Source: a virus
Length of the DNA stretch: 33,185 bases
Virus record (IMG/VR): IMGVR_UViG_3300047547_000092
Location: 1 to 33,185 of that record
Reading direction: 5' to 3' (one strand)
Part shown: positions 14,227-21,695 of the stretch, piece by piece
How positions within the stretch are numbered: position 1 is the stretch's first letter
Layout of the letters: each line of letters starts with the position of its first letter
Position numbers and translations under genes: made by a program
Notes under the pieces: model-generated
Database searches by the model: none
What the model was told of the DNA's origin: nothing
What the model saw: only the letters and a program-made list of their open reading frames with translations

Positions 14227-15381
14227 TTAGCCGAGCATCAGGGCCATGTGCTCCGGCTTGACGGCCTTAACGCCCCAAGCCAGCGCGACCTCGTACTGGA
14301 CCTGACGATACTGCTTGTACATGCTGACCTCAAACGAGAGGCCCGAACGCGGGTCAGTGATCGTCTGGCGGTCGGCGGCGCTATCGCCTTCAACCGGCAG
14401 GGCCGGGGCGCGTGTAGCAAGCGCGATAGCCGAGCGGCAGAACGCCATGTTACGCGCGGCGGCGGCAACTACGGTGATTGCCTTGGTCGCGGCGGACATT
14501 GCAACGCGCAAGCCCGGTGCGGCAATGACAATCGAGCCGCCGTTGGACGTATCGCTATCGCCGGTCACCACCAGATACTTGTTGGTGTCGCCCGCAAAGG
14601 TGATCACGTCGCCAGCAAGAATTGTGCCGGTTCCGGCGGATGCCAGCGTGATGGTGGTAGCGCCCACGGCATAGCCCGCGTTGTTGGTCGTGGCGCTAGC
14701 GCCCGTGCCTGCGGTGCTGGTGACGATAGCCGCGCTTTCGCGGATCATAAGGCCAGCTTTGTTGATGATAACGCCTTGGTTCTGCATGGTGGTATCACCG
14801 GCAATATCATAGCGCGATTGCAGGCCAAGCAGCTTGGCCCCGGCGGCGGTATCAATGACAAGCTGCGCATCGGCGCTGTTGCCGTTGTCCTTCAGGATTT
14901 TCAGGACGTTTGCGGCGTCGCTAAAATCCCCGGCGGTGCCGAAAGGCGTAGTGCCTGCGGTGCCATATGCGCGGCTGGCATAGATGTGGAGCGCGGCGAG
15001 GTCGCCTTCCACTTCATTCGTCAGCGTACGCATGGCCTGCGCGAACTGCTGCACCATGATAGCGCTGCGGCCCGGTCCGTTGTTATCAAGGCCCAGCGAC
15101 TGTTCGCCGTTCCAGCGCACCGGCACGCGGCGTGCCTTGGTGATGGTCATCGACACGTTGCCGATTGTCTGCTCGCCGTCATCGGGCGGGGTAACGGCGG
15201 GCGCAATGTCGCTGGCGGTAGATGCGGGAGCAACCGGACTGCGGACGGTCTGCCCTACTGCGGCGCGCTCGAAAGTCATATCCGCGCTAACGGCGGGAAT
15301 AAAGCCGACCAGTTCGCGCGACACAACATCAAGCGCGTTATACAGGTCCGGGATCAGATTGGTGATAGTGTTGGTGGTCAT
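14227..15381 (-). CDS. Major capsid protein, P22 coat family
   Basis: 384 aa. The N-terminal 'NTITNLIPDLYNALDVVSRE', with 'VGFIPAVSAD', 'GQTVRSP' and 'ITKARRVPVRWNGEQSLG', is the classic opening of P22-type coat proteins. The HK97-fold core follows, with an inserted Gly/Thr-rich domain at residues ~225-290 that corresponds to the P22 I-domain. The C-terminus 'GLSFEVSMYKQYRQVQYEVALAWG' is also typical. At 384 aa it is somewhat shorter than P22 coat (430 aa). Preceded by scaffold and followed by connector genes. A Shine-Dalgarno GGAG lies ~9 nt before the ATG. Flanked by hairpins on both sides. Confidence 0.9.
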   Translation of the reverse strand: MTTNTITNLIPDLYNALDVVSRELVGFIPAVSADMTFERAAVGQTVRSPVAPASTASDIAPAVTPPDDGEQTIGNVSMTITKARRVPVRWNGEQSLGLDNNGPGRSAIMVQQFAQAMRTLTNEVEGDLAALHIYASRAYGTAGTTPFGTAGDFSDAANVLKILKDNGNSADAQLVIDTAAGAKLLGLQSRYDIAGDTTMQNQGVIINKAGLMIRESAAIVTSTAGTGASATTNNAGYAVGATTITLASAGTGTILAGDVITFAGDTNKYLVVTGDSDTSNGGSIVIAAPGLRVAMSAATKAITVVAAAARNMAFCRSAIALATRAPALPVEGDSAADRQTITDPRSGLSFEVSMYKQYRQVQYEVALAWGVKAVKPEHMALMLG

Positions 15382-15425
15382 GGCACAATGCTCCGATAAA
15401 ACAGGGGGGTGGTCTAACGCTACAT

Positions 15426-15457
15426 GGTCCCTGACCTATGCAGTCCCGTCCCTGACG
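15426..15457. repeat. Two 11-bp palindromes 21 bp apart in the coat leader
   Basis: GGTC-CCT-GACC (15426-15436) and CGTC-CCT-GACG (15447-15457, extendable to 13 bp) have the same CCT centre and lie two helical turns apart (21 bp centre to centre). They are between the scaffold-coat hairpin and the coat start. They could be protein-binding sites or small RNA hairpins in the coat leader. Confidence 0.5.
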
Positions 15458-15467
15458 GAGCAAAACG

Positions 15468-15498
15468 AAAGGCCCTGCCTATCGAAAGCAGGGCCTTT
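15468..15498 (-). terminator. Hairpin between scaffold and coat genes
   Basis: Arms AAAGGCCCTGC (15468-15478) and GCAGGGCCTTT (15488-15498) pair perfectly over 11 bp around a 9-nt loop. The A3/T3 ends make it terminator-like in both directions; leftward it is followed by CGTTTTG, only a weak U-run. The coat gene lies downstream and must be expressed strongly, so read-through, an additional promoter or RNA processing is likely. Confidence 0.62.
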
Positions 15499-15526
15499 AT
15501 CGCCTAAGCCTAAATAACTGTCAAGC

Positions 15527-16180
15527 CTAGTCCGTAACCGCGCCGCCAGCCTTGATATGCGCCGCCTTTTCAATATGCCCCATGCCGTCCCAAGTGGCGC
15601 GGTCTATGTCCTTTTGTCCGGTCTTTGCGCCTCCGCCGCCGTGCGCGCCGCCGCCCGCGTTAACCGGGGCGCTGACGAATTTCTTGCCGATGTCGCCCGC
15701 CGCCCATTCCTTGATCGCCGTCGCCACGTCCTTGTCGCCGTACATGGCCTTGCGGTTGTCGCCCTCGGTCACAATGGACAGGTTAGGCATATGCATGGCC
15801 ATAGCGGCGGCAAGATAGGCCGGGTCCGTCACGCCGTTTTCGGATAGCACCTTGGTCAGCCCGTTCTCGGACAGCAGCCGCTGGTTGAACTTGCTTTCGC
15901 TTTCCAGCGCCTTGGTGGCCTTTTCTGCCGCCTCTTGGTTAACCTTGGCCAAGCGGGCGGATTCCTTGGCCGCGCCCTGCGCCTTTTCCAGCGCGTCCTC
16001 TAGGCGCTGCACCTCGGCGGGATCAATCTCTTGCAGCTTGCGCGCCTCGGCCTTGGCTTTCTTTGCCTCGGCCAGCGCCTCTGTAACTTTGGCGTCCATG
16101 GCTTCGATGCGGGCTTCCGCATCCTTATTCACCTTTTCGACGAATGCGATAACGTCCGGGTCTTTCATATCGAGTGGCAT
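15527..16180 (-). CDS. Capsid scaffolding protein
   Basis: 217 aa. Residues ~15-100 form a long, highly charged Ala/Glu/Lys coiled coil (EALAEAKKAKAEARKLQE, LEDALEKAQGAAKESARL). A short helical region follows with 'GVTDPAYLAAAMAMHMP', a Gly-rich hinge (NAGGGAHGGGGAK) and a C-terminal segment ending 'HIKAGGAVTD'. The pattern and the place directly before the P22-type coat fit a scaffold that guides procapsid assembly and then leaves. The start at 16180 has AAGGA 8-9 nt upstream. No protease motif is seen. Confidence 0.82.
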   Translation of the reverse strand: MPLDMKDPDVIAFVEKVNKDAEARIEAMDAKVTEALAEAKKAKAEARKLQEIDPAEVQRLEDALEKAQGAAKESARLAKVNQEAAEKATKALESESKFNQRLLSENGLTKVLSENGVTDPAYLAAAMAMHMPNLSIVTEGDNRKAMYGDKDVATAIKEWAAGDIGKKFVSAPVNAGGGAHGGGGAKTGQKDIDRATWDGMGHIEKAAHIKAGGAVTD

Positions 16181-16182
16181 TG

Positions 16183-17205
16183 TTAGGTTCCTTTCCTGCG
16201 GATTTCACTTAGCTTCAACTCGCGCCCTGCACCGCTGATCAGGTCACGTACTGTAATTTTACCCTCGCGCATCATGCGGGCGCGGACAGGCCCGAACTGC
16301 GCATCCTGCTCGGCGGGGGTTAGCCTGTCGAAAAACTGCGCAAACGTAGTGCCCTTAGGCTGAAGGCCCTTGCTCGATACGCGGTCGCCTATCTGCCCGA
16401 ACGCCGCCGATATGCCGGGGAAAGCTTCGTCCAGCGCGGTTGTGCGTGGAATAGGCGATAGCACACATCGGTCGTTCCCGTGGATTGGCGGCGCGATGAA
16501 ATTAACATGTGTCCCCTTTAGGCGCTTGCCTTCTAGGTCCCATGATTGCCCGTCGAGCGCGGCGCAACGCTTGCATGTATGGCCGTCAAGCGTGGCTTGC
16601 CATTTTACGCCTAGGATCGCGTCGCCGTTGTCGCGGTAGACGGCCAGCCGGGCGGTATTGGCGGCGGACATAACCGCGCTGTGCACCAGCGTGCGCGCAT
16701 TGCGCCGCGATATGTCCATAACGCCCGCTTCACCCGCTTTGCCGACAACGCGCGCGGTGATCTGGTCAACCGTCTCGTTATTGGCCAGCCCCTGCCGGAC
16801 AACCGCCGCAAACTGAAATGCCGTATCATCGGCCTGCTTGCCCCACCACGCCGCGAGGGGCGCGCCGCCGAACAGCACTTCCACCCCCGATAGTGCTTTC
16901 GTTATAGCCGCGCCGGGCGCGATAACCGCTTGGATGCCTTGCGCAACGTGCGCCATGATGCCCGATATGTCAACAATGCCGCTTATCCCGCCGTATGCGG
17001 CGGCTATCGCCTTGTCGGTAGCGACAATCAACGCGTTCAGTTCGGCTGTGGCCATGCCCGCCGCATAGCGGGTGGCGACTAGCGCCTTTAGTTCATTTTC
17101 CAGCACCTGCAACGCGGCGGCGGCTTGAGCTTGATCGCCTGCCGCCAAGCGTTCCAATTCGAGCGCCTGCTTTATCACCGCATCGATCAGTTCCGTTTCG
17201 GTCAT
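16183..17205 (-). CDS. Minor head protein, MuF-like
   Basis: 340 aa. The diagnostic C-terminal motif of the Mu gpF/SPP1 gp7 family is present at about residues 200-245: 'KWQATLDGHTCKRCAALDG', then 'HVNFIAPPIHGNDRCVLSPI', with paired Cys residues that probably bind metal or form a disulfide. The N-terminal half is helical. Members are minor head proteins associated with portal and injected or internal in the capsid; some are fused to toxins, but no such extra domain is visible here. Coupled to the 61-aa gene upstream (ATGA) and 2 nt from scaffold. Confidence 0.85.
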   Translation of the reverse strand: MTETELIDAVIKQALELERLAAGDQAQAAAALQVLENELKALVATRYAAGMATAELNALIVATDKAIAAAYGGISGIVDISGIMAHVAQGIQAVIAPGAAITKALSGVEVLFGGAPLAAWWGKQADDTAFQFAAVVRQGLANNETVDQITARVVGKAGEAGVMDISRRNARTLVHSAVMSAANTARLAVYRDNGDAILGVKWQATLDGHTCKRCAALDGQSWDLEGKRLKGTHVNFIAPPIHGNDRCVLSPIPRTTALDEAFPGISAAFGQIGDRVSSKGLQPKGTTFAQFFDRLTPAEQDAQFGPVRARMMREGKITVRDLISGAGRELKLSEIRRKGT

Positions 17206-17387
17206 GCCAGCAACAGCTTTTGGCAGAGAGTCAACGCTTGGTCCGGGTCAAACCCCTCGCTTAGATATGCCTCATACAGCGCCCGGCGCGCATGGGCAAT
17301 ATCGGCGGCGTTGTTAGAGATAGCGCCCACCACTAGCGATAACTGCTCGAAAGCCGCCGCCAGCTCGTCCGGGCTGGGCAGGCTCAT
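17202..17387 (-). CDS. 61-aa helical protein between portal and MuF genes
   Basis: Starts at ATG 17387, overlapping the portal stop (ATGA), and ends overlapping the MuF ATG (ATGA). Sequence: MSLPSPDELAAAFEQL with 'DIAHARRALYEAYLSEGFD' and 'QALTLCQKLLL'. It is entirely helical by composition, with no signal or membrane segment. Small genes of this kind between portal and MuF occur in many siphophages; function unknown. Exact overlap at both ends and codon-typical composition support translation. Confidence 0.75.
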   Translation of the reverse strand: MSLPSPDELAAAFEQLSLVVGAISNNAADIAHARRALYEAYLSEGFDPDQALTLCQKLLLA

Positions 17388-18799
17388 GCCGCTTGCATAT
17401 CCGGCGCGGGCAAAGCGGGCGCGGGTAGCGCGGCAATGTCTATCTCTGCTTGGTGCTCCTCGTATGACTTGCCGCTGTCGATAATATCCGCCCGCTGCAA
17501 CAGCTCGAAATACTCGCGCTCGCTGATCTTGCCTGCCTGCACGTTTGCCAGCAGCGCGGTCAGGCGCGGCGCATCCAAGCCGGTGGGGTTGTACTCGCGG
17601 TTGATCTGGTAGCTGATTTCGCCGGTAACGCCGACCCATTCGCAGAACACGCCCAGCGCCCATTCGATGCTTTCGGATACGGCAATAGCGATATCGGCGA
17701 GGATGCTATTTTCGCCCGCGCGTTTGATTTCCGTAGCGCCTAGGGTTTCCACCTGCTTAGTTTCGTCCGCGATCATCCGCGCACCTAGCACGGCCATTTG
17801 CTTTTCGATAGCGCATATCGCGGTGTCGATAGCGCCTAGTCCCGCCCCGGTAAACTCTAGGAACGTGGCCTTTGCGGTAGGGTCCGGGAATACCCAAGCG
17901 GCGCGGCTCCCGATATACATGCGCTCACCCTCGGCCTTGGTGTACCCGCTGACTACCGCCGTGGGTAGCGCGGACAGGTGCAGGCCGTGGCGATAGTCCG
18001 AATTGACCTGATAGTGCGCAATGTTTTTGTCGATAAGGTCGATCAGTGGCGGCTCGGTCATTTCGCCGAATATCTTAAAGGGCAGGTACGACAAGGGCGC
18101 GCCGCGCATAAGCGGGTAAAAGTCCGCTCCGACCTGCTCATCCTCACCGAGCTTGTTGATACGGTAAACCCGCTGGCGATAGAAACCGCGCGGGTCAAGG
18201 TCGAGTACGCGGTAGCGGGTTTCGCATTCGTGCGTGTATTCGTCCGCCTGCTCTTCCAGTTCGGCTTCCTCCGCCAGCACCGCCATGACAAGCTGGCGGC
18301 GGTTATCGCGGCGGGCATATCGCCAATTAATGATAGATCGCATCTCGTAGCGGTGGACTGCGGGGCGCAAGCCTAGTGATTCGGCGGCGGCCTGCGAGAT
18401 AGGGTAGACCGCCGCGTCGACGGCGGGGAAGTCAACGAGCAAGCCGTATAGCCCGAATATCAGGCTATCCATCACCAACGCCTTGGCTATGTTGTCGAGC
18501 GATCTGCCCGCAAGGTCGATATCGTCAAGGTGCTCTTCGATAGCAGCGGGCGCATCGATAACCGGCTCTTTGCGAAAGGCCATGCCGGTGAGGCCCGCAG
18601 CGGTGCGCCATGTCGCGTTAAAGAACTCCGAACGCGACAAGCGGCCCTTGTAATCCGTATCGCTTTCGCCGGTTAGCTTGGGCAGGTACGTTTCCTTTTT
18701 AGCGTGTATCCGATCCTGCCCGGCGACGATATCCGCCGCCCTTTCCCATAGCGAGATAAGCCGGTCATAATCGGGTGCGGTTGTACGGACGCCTGCCAT
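17384..18799 (-). CDS. Portal protein (DUF4055-like)
   Basis: 471 aa from the ATG at 18799 (MAGVRTTAPDYDRLISLW), 1 nt after the TerL stop with GGAAGG ~9 nt upstream; a start seven codons earlier would overlap TerL and has no better site. Features of the DUF4055 portal-like family are seen: 'YLPKLTGESDTDYKGRLSR', 'FFNATWRTAAGLTGMAFRK', the wing region with 'DSLIFGLYGLLVDFP' and a later 'SDYRHGLHLSALPTAVVSG'. The C-terminal third carries 'GAGLGAIDTAICAIEKQMAVLGARM', the expected portal stem helix region. It forms the dodecameric DNA channel and docks TerL. It follows TerL directly, the usual order. Confidence 0.85.
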   Translation of the reverse strand: MAGVRTTAPDYDRLISLWERAADIVAGQDRIHAKKETYLPKLTGESDTDYKGRLSRSEFFNATWRTAAGLTGMAFRKEPVIDAPAAIEEHLDDIDLAGRSLDNIAKALVMDSLIFGLYGLLVDFPAVDAAVYPISQAAAESLGLRPAVHRYEMRSIINWRYARRDNRRQLVMAVLAEEAELEEQADEYTHECETRYRVLDLDPRGFYRQRVYRINKLGEDEQVGADFYPLMRGAPLSYLPFKIFGEMTEPPLIDLIDKNIAHYQVNSDYRHGLHLSALPTAVVSGYTKAEGERMYIGSRAAWVFPDPTAKATFLEFTGAGLGAIDTAICAIEKQMAVLGARMIADETKQVETLGATEIKRAGENSILADIAIAVSESIEWALGVFCEWVGVTGEISYQINREYNPTGLDAPRLTALLANVQAGKISEREYFELLQRADIIDSGKSYEEHQAEIDIAALPAPALPAPDMQAA

Positions 18800-18800
18800 A

Positions 18801-20036
18801 TCAGAAACCTTCCAGCGCAACGCGGGACATTGCCCGCCCCTTTATAGGGTATTTGTAGAAAAGGAAATAACCCGCCGCATCGTTTACATGATCCAGTCCG
18901 CCGCTTTTATCCGGTTCGCCGTTTTTGTCATAGGCCTGTTTTTCCAGCCCCTCGACAAAGGTGGGGCATTTATCCGGGTTGACCTTTAGGCGGCGGACAC
19001 CCTCGCTATGGATAAGCTGGTTAACCGCCATCACGCGGTCCTTGATGTGCGGGTTCCCCGGCGCGTTCAACACGGTGAAGGCGGCGGCGCGCAACAGGGA
19101 TACATCGCTAACGCTGGCGTCGTTTGACTTGCGGTTGCCGCCGCTGGCATCCGGGTAAACAAATATTGCATGGCCTTGATACCGCGCCTTGATGGTGGCG
19201 ATCATGGCGGGTGTGTCGAATATCCCGGTTAGCTCATCAACCGCATGGGGCAGGCCGTCGCGTAGGACGAACACAACGGCGGACATTTTGGTAACATTGA
19301 AGTCCATACCGATGTGCAGCGGTTCGCTGGTCTGGATCGTGGTGGTGCAGGCGTTAAGCGCGCGGTCGTATTCGGCGTAAACGCTGCCCGCCGTCAGGTT
19401 GACGAACTCGCCGTCAAGGTATGCAGCTAGGAGATTGGCGGGATAGCTTGCGCGCAAGCTGTCGATATAGCCGGGCGGCAGGTTCGCGGCGTTAGACATG
19501 GTGGTGGCCTTGATTAGCCTATATCCGGGCGCGGGCGCTTTCTGCCAGCGATCATAGACGAAGCGGAAGCCTTCGGGCGTAGTGGCGACGGCAACGGTAT
19601 TGAGCGCGCCGTCTGGTTTCTTTTGCCGGTTGCGGGCGATGGCCTTATTCCAGACCTCGCGGGCCTTTTCGGTGGGCAGCGTATCCAGTTCGTCGAGCAC
19701 GCTATCAGCCACCTCGTATGCGACAATGCGCGCGGGGTTGTCCATTGTCCGCATGATGATGGATCCGCAATTGGCGATATCGATCACGCTGTCGTTTTTG
19801 TTGATGGTGAAGCGCGCCCGCATGCCTGTGAGCAATTCGGTAAAGCGCGGGATGGCCATGCGGGTGATCAGGTCATATGTCGGCATATAGTAGGCAACAT
19901 CGCAAGCGGGGTAGGCGCGTTTCAGTCGGAGGATTCGCCATAGTGCCGCATGGGACTTACCGGCCCCGAAGCCCGCAACCATGGCCGGGAATTGTTCCGG
20001 CGCGGCCACGAAGTCCCATTGCGGGCGGGTAAGCAT
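18801..20036 (-). CDS. terL: Terminase large subunit
   Basis: 411 aa. Walker A GFGAGKS at residues 22-28; Walker B with catalytic acid VLDELD at 113-118 (E116). The C-terminal RNase H-like nuclease has candidate metal-binding Asp residues D245 (GMDFN), D296 (YPDASGG) and D386 (VNDAAGY). It translocates DNA into the procapsid through the portal and cuts the concatemer. The length is short to typical. It shares one base with TerS (TAATG). The packaging mode (cos or headful) cannot be read from this alone. Confidence 0.93.
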   Translation of the reverse strand: MLTRPQWDFVAAPEQFPAMVAGFGAGKSHAALWRILRLKRAYPACDVAYYMPTYDLITRMAIPRFTELLTGMRARFTINKNDSVIDIANCGSIIMRTMDNPARIVAYEVADSVLDELDTLPTEKAREVWNKAIARNRQKKPDGALNTVAVATTPEGFRFVYDRWQKAPAPGYRLIKATTMSNAANLPPGYIDSLRASYPANLLAAYLDGEFVNLTAGSVYAEYDRALNACTTTIQTSEPLHIGMDFNVTKMSAVVFVLRDGLPHAVDELTGIFDTPAMIATIKARYQGHAIFVYPDASGGNRKSNDASVSDVSLLRAAAFTVLNAPGNPHIKDRVMAVNQLIHSEGVRRLKVNPDKCPTFVEGLEKQAYDKNGEPDKSGGLDHVNDAAGYFLFYKYPIKGRAMSRVALEGF

Positions 20037-20440
20037 TATTCGGCGGGCCTTTCACCTAGGTGGATATCGGGTAGGCCGATCTGGCCCTTGATGTTCGCAT
20101 CGAGCTTGTCGGTGAGGTGCCCGTAAAGTTTGGCGAGGCCCATAGTTGCGCTGATAGCGGCGGCGGGCGTTTCAAGGTCGCGGGCAAAGTCCCGATCCTG
20201 CATCAACATATCGCGGATGGTTTCGACGGTGATTTCATGGCGTGCGGCGTGCTCCGCCTTCAGTTCGCCCACCCTTATAGCAATCTTATTGTCGCTAAGT
20301 AATTTACATGCGGCAACATTTATAGTTGCTGGTTGCATTTTGCCCGCATTATATGCCCGCCTGTATGCTTCGGAAGCGTTGCCCGTTTCGATATAGGCAA
20401 GGCAGAACGCTTCCTGTTTGGGAGTGAGGGGCTGAGCCAT
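20036..20440 (-). CDS. terS: Terminase small subunit (Terminase_2-like)
   Basis: 134 aa from ATG 20440 (MAQPLTPKQEAFCLAYIETG). 'LTPKQEAFCLAYIETGNASE' and 'AYRRAYNAGKM' are the hallmark N-terminal helix-turn-helix of the Terminase_2/TerS family, followed by a helical oligomerisation region. Chosen start: the family's start motif is here, though no clear Shine-Dalgarno precedes it; ATG at 20458 is an alternative. A further in-frame extension upstream overlaps the HTH gene and lacks family similarity. TerS recognises the packaging site and recruits TerL. Confidence 0.85.
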   Translation of the reverse strand: MAQPLTPKQEAFCLAYIETGNASEAYRRAYNAGKMQPATINVAACKLLSDNKIAIRVGELKAEHAARHEITVETIRDMLMQDRDFARDLETPAAAISATMGLAKLYGHLTDKLDANIKGQIGLPDIHLGERPAE

Positions 20441-20483
20441 GGGGCGGCAAGTTAGCATAGGCCAGCGCGCTTGGCTATAGCCC

Positions 20484-20723
20484 TTAGTCGTTGCCGTCCC
20501 CGAAGTGCGCAAAGCGTGTGGCATGGGCAAGCATCCGCCCGCACTCACTGGAATGATATGTTCCGCCCTTTCCGTCCAAGCGGCGTTTCGCGCCTAAGCT
20601 GGCGCAGAGTGCTTTCGCGGCCCGCAAGCTGATCCCGATCCTTTCGGCGATGGCGCGGTTAGTGAGGCCCGCACGTTTCATGCCCGCCGCTATGGCCCGC
20701 ATTTCGTCGTCTGTGGGGGTCAT
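20484..20723 (-). CDS. 79-aa helix-turn-helix protein
   Basis: Residues ~10-45 form a likely HTH (IAAGMKRAGLTNRAIAERIG, then ISLRAAKALCASLG). The C-terminal tail contains 'GTYHSSECGRMLAHATRFA'. The first 23 residues match those of the next gene upstream except at position 3 (Pro versus Ser), because both derive from a 74-bp direct repeat. It precedes the terminase genes and is coupled to the preceding gene (ATGA). It could be a late regulator or a packaging-site-associated DNA-binding protein; no experimental relative is recognised. Confidence 0.7.
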   Translation of the reverse strand: MTPTDDEMRAIAAGMKRAGLTNRAIAERIGISLRAAKALCASLGAKRRLDGKGGTYHSSECGRMLAHATRFAHFGDGND

Positions 20724-20728
20724 GCCGT
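20655..20728. repeat. 74-bp direct repeat, copy 1
   Basis: Identical to 20957-21030 except two mismatches (one silent G/C, one Pro/Ser change). It covers the 5' end of the 79-aa HTH gene and 5 bp upstream of its ATG. Offset between copies is 302 bp. Confidence 0.92.
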
Positions 20729-21025
20729 TAGTTTCGTTTTGGGTAGTCCGTATTTCATAACGGCGGCACCGCGATAGACCTTATCGGTTTCGCAAGCCAC
20801 CATATCGCCCGCCGCCACCATATCGTCAATGCACTTTTCGATAGCGGCCCTATCTTCATAGCTTCGCATTCTCATCATGTTGGCTATGACGGCGATTGTG
20901 TTAGCCCCTTTCCTGACCGTATTCTTGATACGCGGTGGCATGGCGTCGCCCGGAGAGCGGTTAGTGAGGCCCGCACGTTTCATCCCCGCCGCTATGGCCC
21001 GCATTTCGTCGTCTGTGGAGGTCAT
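20720..21025 (-). CDS. 101-aa mosaic protein: HTH N-terminus joined to a primase-like winged helix
   Basis: Residues 1-23 duplicate the N-terminus of the 79-aa HTH gene (only position 3 differs). Residues ~38-95 (NTIAVIANMMRMRSYEDRA, CIDDMVAAGDM, KVYRGAAVMKYG) align with the last ~55 residues of the primase in this window (LAVIVNRLRMSAP, CIADMADNG, KLYKGKPVLKYR), with 22 identities in 54 by hand count. It therefore looks like a stand-alone winged-helix domain with a borrowed start region. Coupled at both ends by ATGA overlaps. Likely DNA-binding; function unknown. Confidence 0.72.
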   Translation of the reverse strand: MTSTDDEMRAIAAGMKRAGLTNRSPGDAMPPRIKNTVRKGANTIAVIANMMRMRSYEDRAAIEKCIDDMVAAGDMVACETDKVYRGAAVMKYGLPKTKLTA

Positions 21026-21030
21026 GCCGT
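20957..21030. repeat. 74-bp direct repeat, copy 2
   Basis: Second copy of the repeat at 20655-20728, covering the 5' end of the 101-aa gene. Recombination between copies would delete 302 bp and remove the 101-aa gene while leaving the 79-aa HTH gene intact behind the same upstream sequence. Confidence 0.92.
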
Positions 21031-21273
21031 CCTCTGCTTACAAACTACAACCCAATTGTCGCCGCGATCAAGAATGGAAAACGACACGCCGCGCTCTTTT
21101 CCTATTGATCCGCTCCATCCACTAATGGAACCTTTAGGCACTTTACCCTTAGGGAAGCATATCGCCTTGCCAATAGGTAGCTCCTCCATGGCCAGCCTTT
21201 CTAGGGTTACATTGCTCCTACGGTGAGGATGGCCAACCACCATGAAGTCACTTGCGTCAAAAGTCTCATACAT
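21022..21273 (-). CDS. 83-aa protein of unknown function, first gene of the late operon
   Basis: Start at ATG 21273 (MYETFDASDFMVVGHPHRRS) with AAAGGA 8 nt upstream; an in-frame ATG ten codons earlier lacks this site. The protein is small and mixed alpha/beta, with 'MEELPIGKAICFPKGK', 'SISGWSGSIGKERGVSFSI' and 'DNWVVVCKQ'. This order of an IGK-type strand, a helix with regularly spaced Ser/Gly and a final aromatic strand resembles small phage proteins grouped as DUF7303-like; that is a weak recollection. It leads the leftward operon behind a candidate promoter, so it may act early in the late phase. Confidence 0.65.
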   Translation of the reverse strand: MYETFDASDFMVVGHPHRRSNVTLERLAMEELPIGKAICFPKGKVPKGSISGWSGSIGKERGVSFSILDRGDNWVVVCKQRTA

Positions 21274-21302
21274 ATTAGCTATCCTTTCAAATTTACAAAA
21301 CA

Positions 21303-21330
21303 CATATAGCTAACATTTTTTGATATGCAA
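21303..21330 (-). promoter_or_regulatory. Candidate leftward promoter for the structural operon
   Basis: Minus strand: -35 TTGCAT (21325-21330), 16-bp spacer, -10 TATATG (21303-21308), with a predicted start near 21296, ~23 nt before the 83-aa gene. Matches to consensus are moderate (3/6 and 4/6), and a phage-specific late activator might be required. Confidence 0.38.
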
Positions 21331-21695
21331 TGCCAAAAATCACAAAATTCAATCTTGCGCACCATACGCAACAATAAACAACGCTTGCGTAAGATCAATC
21401 CATTGAAATCCATTGATTTTATCAATCTTATTCATCTTATTCTATATTCATAGAGACTACTTTTCAATTTCTCCCGAAAACCAGTCAGGGGGGTAGTGTA
21501 AATGCGTATCTCTAGGGTCTCTAAAAAGTGTCTCTAAGGGGGTATCAATAAGAGTATCTATAGGGGGTTTATGTGTAAAAGTTTACGCTTTAGCTTTCCT
21601 GTTATAATTCAATACCTTGCAGCTTACGCACGCGTGTATAAAGGCGGGTTGCGGCGCGTAGGTGTGTAAGGAAGTCCCCCAAAACCCCCTTTTCC
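21304..21695. other. AT-rich intergenic region with direct repeats
   Basis: About 390 bp without a supported gene, clearly more AT-rich than its surroundings. It holds inverted TTGCG/CGCAA motifs (21350-21390), a tandem ATCCATTGA pair, a tandem CTTATTC pair and three spaced copies of GTRTCTMTARGGG (21506-21517, 21528-21542, 21554-21567). An AT-rich tract separates the first motifs. A G-rich tract on the minus strand lies next to the primase stop. It is a candidate control or replication-origin region. Confidence 0.6.
21506..21567. repeat. Three iteron-like direct repeats
   Basis: GTATCTCTAGGG (21506), GTGTCTCTAAGGGGG (21528) and GTATCTATAGGGGG (21554) share GTRTCTMTARGGG with start-to-start spacings of 22 and 26 bp. 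Spacing near two helical turns fits protein binding on one DNA face. Confidence 0.65.

Noticed and set aside
14224-15399. 391-residue plus-strand frame opposite the coat protein gene
   Set aside because: Exact antisense of a recognised P22-type coat gene; composition (His/Arg/Gly-rich) is a shadow pattern.
20441-20548. N-terminal extension of the small terminase subunit
   Set aside because: It overlaps the HTH gene and lacks TerS similarity; the family motif begins at the chosen ATG. ATG 20458 remains a possible alternative.
21506-21567. Short CRISPR-like array
   Set aside because: Only three imperfect 12-15 bp units with 7-12 bp gaps; no 23-40 bp repeats, no real spacers and no cas genes.
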